A stretch of 15,226 bases of DNA from WJMT01 sp964456985 (lineage in GTDB: Bacteria > Acidobacteriota > Aminicenantia > Aminicenantales > Aminicenantaceae), in contig CAYWDH010000064.1 in assembly GCA_964456985.1 (NCBI GenBank), positions 1 to 15,226 of the forward strand, given 5' to 3'. Shown in pieces: positions 7,205 to 12,851 of this stretch. Position 1 is the first letter of the stretch. Each line of letters opens with the position of its first letter. The translations under genes and the position numbers were made by a program. The notes beneath the pieces were generated by a model, which did not search any database, was not told the origin of the DNA, and saw only the letters and a list, made by a program, of their open reading frames with translations.

Positions 7205-8201
7205 GGATCCCATACATCGTATAAGCGAAAAAATAAAAGAAAGTCAAAATATTGCTGTTACATCCCACTTAAGACCTGACGGAGACTCTGTATGCACAAG
7301 CCTCGCACTGCACTTAATGGGAAAACAACTGGGGAAAAATATTTCTATTTTTATAAAAGATGAGATCCCCTTTCCTTTCAATCGTTTTCCGGAACTTAAA
7401 ATAGTCGACACCGGTCAAATAAATCCGGATAATTTCGACATCATCATCCTTCTAGAGTGTGCCAATGTCGAGCGGTCAGGACAAAAACACATCAATGACT
7501 CTTTTAAGATAAATATCGATCATCACCATTCAAATGATTTTTATGCTGATATCAACTGGGTTAATCCGGAAGCAGCTGCCGTGGCCAGCATGGTTTATGA
7601 ACTGGGCAAATATCTCAGCATCAAGTTTGATTCGAAAATATCCTCCTTACTTTACAGCGCCATTGTTTCTGATACAGGTTCTTTCCAGTTCTCAAATACC
7701 AAAGCAAATGCTTTCAAGACCTGCTATGAATTAGTCAATTACGGAGCTGTCCCCCATAAGATCATAGATCTCCTTTTCAATAACAATCCTCCGGAAAAAA
7801 TAAAGCTCCTAGGCCAGGTGCTCTCTACTCTTAAAATGTCGCACAATGGGAAGATTGCCATTATCACAATGTTTGACAGATTTCTCAATAAATTAAAACT
7901 CAAACACATCGACACAGAAGATATCACAACCTACGCCCGGACAATTAAAGGAGTCAGAGTCGTTCTGTTTTTTAAAGAAATGGGAAAAAATACATTTAGA
8001 GTCAGCATAAGAACAAAAGGAAAAGCAAACGCAATGGAAATCGCGAACAAATTTTCGGGGGGAGGACACATGCACGCAGCTGGATTTACAGTAACAGGAA
8101 ATTATAAAAAATTAATAAAGGAAATTCCTTCTATTGTGAACGGGCTTCTTAATGACAAGGGCCAGGGCAACAAGACATATCCGGATGGAACCGAAACTTA
8201 A
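7197..8201 (+). CDS. nrnA: DHH/DHHA1 phosphoesterase, NrnA-like
   Basis: A 334-residue DHH phosphoesterase, the nanoRNase/pAp-phosphatase type that degrades 2-5-mer RNAs and converts 3'-phosphoadenosine 5'-phosphate to AMP, with Mn2+. The DHH domain motifs are SHLRPDGDS (H24, D28, D30), LLECANVERSG (residues 85-95), IDHHHS (D108-H110) and VSDTGSFQF (D159). The DHHA1 substrate domain ends with GGGH at 288-291. Motif II carries glutamate (E87) where most family members have aspartate. The ATG at 7197 overlaps the rbfA stop region, so translation is probably coupled. The position between rbfA and truB matches the nrnA locus of Firmicutes and others. Cyclic-di-AMP phosphodiesterase activity is possible for this superfamily, but no extra domains for that are seen. 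Confidence 0.9.
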   Translation: MNEDPIHRISEKIKESQNIAVTSHLRPDGDSVCTSLALHLMGKQLGKNISIFIKDEIPFPFNRFPELKIVDTGQINPDNFDIIILLECANVERSGQKHINDSFKINIDHHHSNDFYADINWVNPEAAAVASMVYELGKYLSIKFDSKISSLLYSAIVSDTGSFQFSNTKANAFKTCYELVNYGAVPHKIIDLLFNNNPPEKIKLLGQVLSTLKMSHNGKIAIITMFDRFLNKLKLKHIDTEDITTYARTIKGVRVVLFFKEMGKNTFRVSIRTKGKANAMEIANKFSGGGHMHAAGFTVTGNYKKLIKEIPSIVNGLLNDKGQGNKTYPDGTET

Positions 8202-8207
8202 AGTCTA

Positions 8208-9185
8208 ATGGACGGAATAATCCTGGTAAATAAACCAAAAAAACTGACCTCTCACGATATTGTAAAAAAAATAAGAGACTTGCTTAGCGAGAAAAAGGTA
8301 GGTCACTTCGGAACTCTTGACCCTATGGCAACGGGCCTGATCCTTATAGGAATAGGCAAAGCCACTAAATTGTTCCCCTTTTATGTGAAATTGACCAAGG
8401 TTTACACAGGACAGATCACATTAGGATACTCGACAGATACTTATGACTCATATGGAATAGCCACATCTGAAAAAAATACAGAATATCCTTCTGAAAAAAA
8501 AGTAAAGGAAATACTTAAAACATTTGAAGGCGATATTTCTCAGGTCCCTCCACCCTACTCGGCAAAAAAATACAAAGGAAAACCCTTATACAAGCATGCC
8601 AGAAATAACATAAAGATAAAACTTCCTCCAAATGCTGTCAAAATATACTTCTTGAATCTGTTGAAATATGACTCCCCTTTTATTGATTTTAAGACAAAAT
8701 GCTCTTCCGGAACCTACATCAGGAGCCTGGCGCACGAAATCGGTAAAAAGGCAGGATGTGGAGGACACCTGTCAGCTTTAACAAGAACCAGAATAGGCCT
8801 TTTCAGCATAAACGACAGCTTGACTCTTGAAGAAATATCCGCAGTGGACCCAAAAAAGGGACCAAAAGAATATGTGCTCCCCCTTGAAAATCTTCTTCCT
8901 GAATATCCAAAAATCATTCTATCTGAACAGGGAGCCTTAAAGGCAAAAAACGGGGCCGCTATAAAACCTGAAGACATAATGAAGATTGGCTCTGACAGCA
9001 TCCCAAGTAAAATACACGGTTTTTCTGAGAACAGCCAAATATTCCGCCTTTTCAGCCCTGAAGGCAAGCTTATCGCGTTAGCAACAAAAAAACTGGAAAG
9101 AAAGGGCCTTCATCCATTTACTGTCATTGATACGGAACACGACAATCAATTGAGCGTTGTCCACAAGGGAGACCATCATGAATAG
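8208..9185 (+). CDS. truB: tRNA pseudouridine(55) synthase TruB
   Basis: Forms pseudouridine 55 in the T-loop of nearly all tRNAs and helps fold them. Its 325 residues are close to the E. coli length (314). The catalytic aspartate is D38 in GHFGTLDPMATG. Also present are KVYTGQITLGYSTDTYDSYG, which marks the TruB fold, the PPPYSAKKYKGKPLY motif, and the CSSGTYIRSLAHEIG motif. A C-terminal region of about 100 residues follows the catalytic core. The ATG at 8208 is 6 nt after the preceding stop; no strong ribosome site is visible and coupling to the upstream gene is likely. The end overlaps the symporter gene by 8 nt. Confidence 0.96.
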   Translation: MDGIILVNKPKKLTSHDIVKKIRDLLSEKKVGHFGTLDPMATGLILIGIGKATKLFPFYVKLTKVYTGQITLGYSTDTYDSYGIATSEKNTEYPSEKKVKEILKTFEGDISQVPPPYSAKKYKGKPLYKHARNNIKIKLPPNAVKIYFLNLLKYDSPFIDFKTKCSSGTYIRSLAHEIGKKAGCGGHLSALTRTRIGLFSINDSLTLEEISAVDPKKGPKEYVLPLENLLPEYPKIILSEQGALKAKNGAAIKPEDIMKIGSDSIPSKIHGFSENSQIFRLFSPEGKLIALATKKLERKGLHPFTVIDTEHDNQLSVVHKGDHHE

Positions 9186-10644
9186 CAAGGAGTCATTTTC
9201 CCGCTGGGGCATTATCTTCGCAGGTCTGGGAATGGCTATTGGAACCGGAAACTTATGGCGCTTTCCGAGGATAGTGGCCCAGTACGGAAGCGGCGCTTTC
9301 ATGATCGCTTGGATTTTATTCCTTTTTATCTGGGCCATGCCGCTGCTCATAATAGAACTCTCTATAGGCAAAAAGACAAGAAGGGGTGTTGTGGGTTCTT
9401 TTATGGATATGGTTGGTAAAAATTTTGCATGGATGGGCACGTTTGTCGCTTTTGTCACAGCAGCCATTACTTTTTACTATACGGTAGTGACAGGCTGGTG
9501 TATAAAGTATTTTTTTGCCACGTGCTTTCAAGACCTTATTCATAAAAAGTCAATAGATTTTTGGAGGGGGTTCTCTTCATCTTGGGAACCGGTCGGATTT
9601 CATTTTTTTGCTGTTCTCATAGGCGCTTTAATTATCTATTTTGGAGTTACAAAAGGAATAGAAAGAGCCAATAAAATAATGATACCCTCCCTCTTTATCC
9701 TTCTTATCGTTGCCTGTGTTAATGCTCTTACACTTCCGGGTGCTTTTAAAGGATTGAACTTTCTTTTCACCCCAAACCTACACAAACTCGGCGACCTGGA
9801 AATATGGATAAATGCCCTGAGTCAGTCTGCTTGGTCTACGGGGGCAGGGTGGGGGCTTCTCCTCACCTATGCTGTTTACAGCCGGAAAAAAGAAAATCCG
9901 GTCCTCACATCCGCCACTATAGGCTTTGGAAACTGCTTTGCCTCTCTTCTGGCAGCTGTTACTATCATACCGACGGTTTTCTCATTTTTCTCAGGACAAA
10001 ACTTGGCTCAGGAAAAAGTTTTGGAAGTCATGAAAACCGATAACGTCGGACTCACCTTTATCTGGATACCCAACCTCTTCTCTAAAATTCCATCCGGCTC
10101 TTTTTTTCTGGCCCTTTTTTTCCTGGCTCTATGCTTTGCTGCTTTTTCTTCTCTTATATCCCAACTGGAACTGATAACCCGGATCTTTATGGACTCCGGA
10201 CTCACAAGAAAAAAAGCGGTTTCCATAGTCGGGATCAGTTGTTTCGTTCTCGGTCTTCCCTCAGCCATAAGTCTTGGCTTTCTCAACAACCAAGATAAGG
10301 TCTGGGGAATGGGACTTATTGTTAGCGGCGCATTCTTTATATTCCTTGTGCTCAAGACCGGTCCGAAAAAATTTCGGGAAGAAATCATATCCACCTCGGA
10401 GACCCGTTTCAAACTTGGGAAAGGATTTGATTTTCTGGTCAAATTTATCCTTCCGATCCAGATTATCGCTATGCTGGGATGGTGGTTTTGGGACAGCTAC
10501 TCAAAAGATCCCGGAAACTGGTATAAAATATTTTCCCAGAGTACGTTAGGTACAGTACTTTTCCAATGGGCTGTTGCCATTATTGTTTTTATTGGTTTTA
10601 ACAAAATAATTTCAAAAAAACTTACTAAAAAAAATGAAAATTGA
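9178..10644 (+). CDS. sodium-dependent transporter, NSS (SLC6/SNF) family
   Basis: A 488-residue Na+-coupled symporter of the neurotransmitter:sodium symporter family, which usually imports amino acids across the inner membrane. The family signature in helix 1, AGLGMAIGTGNLWRFP (residues 15-30), holds the unwound region for substrate and Na+. About 11-12 hydrophobic segments follow (e.g. residues 39-57, 80-105, 130-160, 170-190), and SAWSTGAGWGLLLTYA near residue 220 is the helix-6 region. The ATG at 9178 is preferred over the TTG at 9157 because AAGGGA at 9165-9170 is 7 nt before it and would lie inside the longer frame. The gene overlaps truB by 8 nt and the next small gene by 11 nt. The substrate is not readable from sequence; methionine/alanine or a related amino acid is suggested by the neighbouring small subunit. 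Confidence 0.93.
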   Translation: MNSKESFSRWGIIFAGLGMAIGTGNLWRFPRIVAQYGSGAFMIAWILFLFIWAMPLLIIELSIGKKTRRGVVGSFMDMVGKNFAWMGTFVAFVTAAITFYYTVVTGWCIKYFFATCFQDLIHKKSIDFWRGFSSSWEPVGFHFFAVLIGALIIYFGVTKGIERANKIMIPSLFILLIVACVNALTLPGAFKGLNFLFTPNLHKLGDLEIWINALSQSAWSTGAGWGLLLTYAVYSRKKENPVLTSATIGFGNCFASLLAAVTIIPTVFSFFSGQNLAQEKVLEVMKTDNVGLTFIWIPNLFSKIPSGSFFLALFFLALCFAAFSSLISQLELITRIFMDSGLTRKKAVSIVGISCFVLGLPSAISLGFLNNQDKVWGMGLIVSGAFFIFLVLKTGPKKFREEIISTSETRFKLGKGFDFLVKFILPIQIIAMLGWWFWDSYSKDPGNWYKIFSQSTLGTVLFQWAVAIIVFIGFNKIISKKLTKKNEN

Positions 10645-10744
10645 AGCATTTGTTTTTATGGTCATTATCTTCGGAATTTGTTTTGGTGGATTTGTGTTTT
10701 CCCTCTATTTTTCTGCCAGAGAAGACAAACCCCCAAAAAAATAA
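10634..10744 (+). CDS. metS: MetS-like small subunit of the NSS transporter
   Basis: A 36-residue peptide that starts with ATG inside the last codons of the symporter gene (11-nt overlap, different frame) and ends with TAA. It begins MKIEAFVFMVII, has one membrane span of about 22 residues with an FGICFGGFVF glycine pattern, and ends in a charged tail (SAREDKPPKK). Size, single span, central GG and position directly behind an NSS gene match the methionine/alanine importer small subunits (MetP-MetS type), where the peptide is needed for transport. The family assignment is by pattern, not by alignment; the gene itself is well supported by overlap and the terminator directly after its stop. Confidence 0.72.
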   Translation: MKIEAFVFMVIIFGICFGGFVFSLYFSAREDKPPKK

Positions 10745-10745
10745 G

Positions 10746-10770
10746 AGATAAGCATATTTGCTTATCTTTT
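10746..10770 (+). terminator. intrinsic terminator of the nusA-metS operon
   Basis: AGATAAGCA (10746-10754), loop TATT, TGCTTATCT (10759-10767) form a perfect 9-bp stem followed by TTTCTT. The stem is A+T-rich and hence weak by E. coli standards, but it sits 1 nt after the last stop codon of a seven-kilobase operon. Confidence 0.65.
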
Positions 10771-10802
10771 CTTAAAAATTCCGTCTCTTAAAATCCAACT
10801 TT

Positions 10803-10842
10803 TTGAATTTTATCCTCAATCAAGTCTTGAATTTTAGCCTCA
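10803..10842 (+). repeat. 16-bp direct repeat upstream of the DUF507 pair
   Basis: TTGAATTTTATCCTCA at 10803-10818 and TTGAATTTTAGCCTCA at 10827-10842 differ in one base and are 24 bp apart centre to centre, just over two helical turns. The second copy contains the likely -35 box. This layout would suit two sites for a dimeric regulator, or a small duplication; no regulator gene is in view. Confidence 0.6.
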
Positions 10843-10855
10843 TATATTGTATTTT
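10827..10855 (+). promoter_or_regulatory. promoter of the DUF507-thioesterase unit
   Basis: TTGAAT at 10827-10832 and TATTTT at 10850-10855 are 17 nt apart, and the -10 box is 9 nt before the ATG. TATATT at 10843-10848 is an alternative -10 box but has no -35 at normal spacing. The leader would be about 3 nt with the first choice. Confidence 0.45.
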
Positions 10856-10864
10856 AGATAGGTT

Positions 10865-11143
10865 ATGAGATTAAGCAGGAATGAAATAGAACACATGGGA
10901 TTCTCCATTGTAAAAAACTTGATAAAAGACAATAAAATAAAAACAAAAGATAAAAATTTTATGGTCGAATACGTTCAAGAGCTCATAACCGATGAATTCC
11001 AGACAGAAGAAAAACTTGACCAGGAAGTAAGGCAAATACTGAATAAACATAGAGAAAAAATACGTAGTGAAAACATCGAATATCAAACGATGTTTCGCAT
11101 GATCAAGAGTAAATTAGCAAAGGAAAAGAACATAGTCCTGTGA
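10865..11143 (+). CDS. DUF507 family protein (first of a pair)
   Basis: A 92-residue, highly charged, predicted all-helical protein. The opening MRLSRNEIEHMGFSIVKNLI and the spacing of the later helices match DUF507, a family of unknown function that often occurs as two adjacent genes. Its C-terminus lacks the EWxxLFxKYYxxE ending that the second copy has. It overlaps the next gene by 4 nt (GTGA), so the two are translationally coupled and may form a heterodimer. There is no signal peptide or membrane segment, so it should be cytoplasmic. The ATG lies 9 nt behind a -10-like box, and only AGG 2 nt upstream resembles a ribosome site. Confidence 0.85.
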   Translation: MRLSRNEIEHMGFSIVKNLIKDNKIKTKDKNFMVEYVQELITDEFQTEEKLDQEVRQILNKHREKIRSENIEYQTMFRMIKSKLAKEKNIVL

Positions 11144-11427
11144 GTGTAAAATTATCCAGAGAAAAAATAAATTATCTTTCCCGAATTATCATGGAATCTA
11201 TTTTCGAGAACGACAAAGTTGAGTTTCTAGACGAACCAAATGAAATCCGGCTGTCCATTGTAAAAAGCATAGAGAACGAATTAAAACTCTATGAACTGCT
11301 TGAAAAAAAAGCTATCGAAAAAATCGAATCCCAAAAAAAGACAATTAAAGAAGGTAGCAGAGAATGGGAAATCTTATTCCGGAAATATTATAAAGATGAA
11401 ATCTCGAAACTCGGAAAATCCTTCTAA
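11140..11427 (+). CDS. DUF507 family protein (second of a pair)
   Basis: A 95-residue paralogue of the preceding protein. Both share LSRxxI near the N-terminus and the same helix layout, though overall identity is low. The C-terminal part, EGSREWEILFRKYYKDEISKLGK, is the more typical DUF507 ending. The start is GTG in the GTGA overlap with the first copy; no separate ribosome site is visible. Function is unknown for the family. Its 3' end is overlapped by the start region of the thioesterase gene. Confidence 0.86.
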   Translation: MSVKLSREKINYLSRIIMESIFENDKVEFLDEPNEIRLSIVKSIENELKLYELLEKKAIEKIESQKKTIKEGSREWEILFRKYYKDEISKLGKSF

Positions 11428-11848
11428 TAGCAAGCCTTCCACTCTGAAGAAAAAACCTTTTATAGAAACAAAAGAGAGGGTTCGCTATTCTGAAACAGAT
11501 AAAATGGCAGTTGCTCATAACAAACACTACTTTGAGTGGTTTGAAATAGGAAGGACCGAGTACTGCAGAAAAAAAGGGATCCCTTATAAATACATTGAAA
11601 AAAAAGGTTATTATTTTATGGTGGTTGAATCATTCTGCAGATACAAGAAAGCGTTAAGATATGATGAAGAGATCTTGATCCGCGTATATCTCAGGGAAGC
11701 ATCCCGAAAAAAACTTATCTTTGATTATGAAATCTTCTCAATAAAACAACAGCATATTGCAGCCGAAGGATACACAGTTCATGTGACAACAGACAAAAAT
11801 GCAAAAGTCACAACACTCCCGGATGATATATTCGATAAAATGATATAA
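11396..11848 (+). CDS. acyl-CoA thioesterase, 4HBT/YbgC-FadM type
   Basis: A 150-residue hot-dog-fold thioesterase that should hydrolyse acyl-CoA or a related thioester in the cytoplasm. The active-site segment RYSETDKMAVAHNKHYFEWF (residues 30-49; D35 is the family's catalytic aspartate) leads into EIGRTEYCRKKG, the usual helix. The following strand pattern also fits the single-domain family (130-150 residues). An in-frame ATG at 11291 would put 35 extra residues over the DUF507 gene; the ATG at 11396 is chosen as giving family length, although it still overlaps DUF507 by 32 nt and has no clear ribosome site. A later non-ATG start near 11440 is possible. The substrate cannot be told; the gene converges with rmlD. 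Confidence 0.88.
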   Translation: MKSRNSENPSNSKPSTLKKKPFIETKERVRYSETDKMAVAHNKHYFEWFEIGRTEYCRKKGIPYKYIEKKGYYFMVVESFCRYKKALRYDEEILIRVYLREASRKKLIFDYEIFSIKQQHIAAEGYTVHVTTDKNAKVTTLPDDIFDKMI

Positions 11849-11876
11849 ATCCCTTTTTTAGTGTAAACACCTCAGG

Positions 11877-12734
11877 TTAAATATAGCCCTTTTTCTTCAT
11901 GTATTTTTTGAGCGCCTCTTCCCAGTTCGAAAAAGCTCTAATGCCAAGTTCCTTTAAGGCCTTGTTTTCTAAAACTGAGTAAAGAGGCCGTTCGGCCCGC
12001 GCTCCATAGCTCTTTGTATCAACAGGTGTCACATGGGGCCTTTTTCCTAATAAAGAAAATATCTTATCAGCGAATTGAAACCATGTGCACTTCCCTTCAG
12101 AAGACATATGATACAACCCGTATTTCCTCTCATCTAATAAATCCTTTATTCTCTCTGCCAGCTCAAAGGCCCATGTCGGCGTCATGTACTGGTCATCAAC
12201 GATCCTTGCATCTTCATCCTTTTCAGCTTTTTGAACCATCAAATCCACAAAATTATAACCCTTTCCTTTACACCCAGCTTCTCCATACAGACTGCTTGTC
12301 CTGATGATGTAGTATTCTTCCATAATATTCTGTAAAAAATATTCTCCAGCCAGTTTAGAAACACCATAAACATTTACAGGATTGGGTTTATCCGCTTCAT
12401 GATAAGGGCCTTTTTTCAATCCGTCAAAAACATAATCAGAGCTGAAGTGCAGAAGCACCGCCCCCAGTTCCACACTAATATAAGATAGATCCCTTACAGC
12501 AAAAGCATTGACCTCAAATGCTTCTTTGACCCTTTCTTCACTTGCATCAACATCATTAAACGCAGACGTATTGATTATCATATCCGGCTTTATGGACTCA
12601 AGTTTCTGTTTCATTTTCTTCTTATCTGTTACGTCAAATTCAGGGTAATAGAGAGGGAATAAGTTGAAAACCTTAAGTACTTTTAACAACTCAGAACCAA
12701 GCTGGCCGTCAGCTCCTATAAGGGCTATTCTCAT
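11877..12734 (-). CDS. rfbD: dTDP-4-dehydrorhamnose reductase-like SDR protein
   Basis: An extended short-chain dehydrogenase of 285 residues, of the RmlD/RfbD family, which reduces dTDP-4-keto-L-rhamnose to dTDP-L-rhamnose with NAD(P)H for surface polysaccharide. The Rossmann motif is IGADGQLG (residues 6-13), SSDYVFDG lies at 98-105, and the catalytic YxxxK is Y123-K127 in YGVSKLAGE. These are the standard RmlD landmarks, and length is typical (about 290). The rmlA, rmlB and rmlC partners are not in view, so the substrate could be another nucleotide sugar. The minus-strand leader has AGAGA 5 nt before the ATG, and a TGTTAAAAT extended -10-like box at 12772-12780. It is separated from the next upstream gene by a strong terminator, so it is probably transcribed on its own. 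Confidence 0.88.
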   Translation of the reverse strand: MRIALIGADGQLGSELLKVLKVFNLFPLYYPEFDVTDKKKMKQKLESIKPDMIINTSAFNDVDASEERVKEAFEVNAFAVRDLSYISVELGAVLLHFSSDYVFDGLKKGPYHEADKPNPVNVYGVSKLAGEYFLQNIMEEYYIIRTSSLYGEAGCKGKGYNFVDLMVQKAEKDEDARIVDDQYMTPTWAFELAERIKDLLDERKYGLYHMSSEGKCTWFQFADKIFSLLGKRPHVTPVDTKSYGARAERPLYSVLENKALKELGIRAFSNWEEALKKYMKKKGYI

Positions 12735-12771
12735 TTTTCTCTCAATCTACCTGGCCTATTAAGGTGTATTT

Positions 12772-12780
12772 ATTTTAACA
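12772..12780 (-). promoter_or_regulatory. possible extended -10 box for rfbD
   Basis: Read on the minus strand this is TGTTAAAAT, an extended -10 pattern (TG-n-TAAAAT), with only a T-rich stretch where a -35 box should be. It sits between the terminator and the rfbD start, where a promoter is needed. Confidence 0.3.
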
Positions 12781-12795
12781 GAAAAAAATCATAAA

Positions 12796-12829
12796 AAAAA
12801 AGGCCGAGGCTTTTTCCTCGGCCTTTTTT
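12796..12829 (-). terminator. bidirectional intrinsic terminator
   Basis: A 14-bp perfect stem: A-tract plus GGCCGAGG (12802-12809), loop CTTTTT, then CCTCGGCC (12816-12823) plus T-tract to 12829. The G+C core is strong and both strands have a U-tract. It lies 22 nt after the stop of the minus-strand PKD/barrel gene and ends that transcript before rfbD. Confidence 0.93.
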
Positions 12830-12851
12830 AATTTCTATTCTTTGCCTTTAT

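Noticed and set aside
7534..7734. 66-codon plus-strand frame within the DHH gene
   Set aside because: Lies in another frame of a well-supported gene, and no signal favours it.
10008..10442. Long antisense frame within the symporter gene (144 codons)
   Set aside because: Mirror of the hydrophobic sense frame; no domain, promoter or ribosome site.
11291..11395. N-terminal extension of the thioesterase from the ATG at 11291
   Set aside because: The extra 35 residues lie over the DUF507 gene, are lysine-rich and frame-shadow-like, and exceed the usual family length.
11849..11876. Terminator between the convergent thioesterase and rfbD genes
   Set aside because: There is a T-tract (CCCTTTTTT) but no pairing stem in the 28-nt gap.
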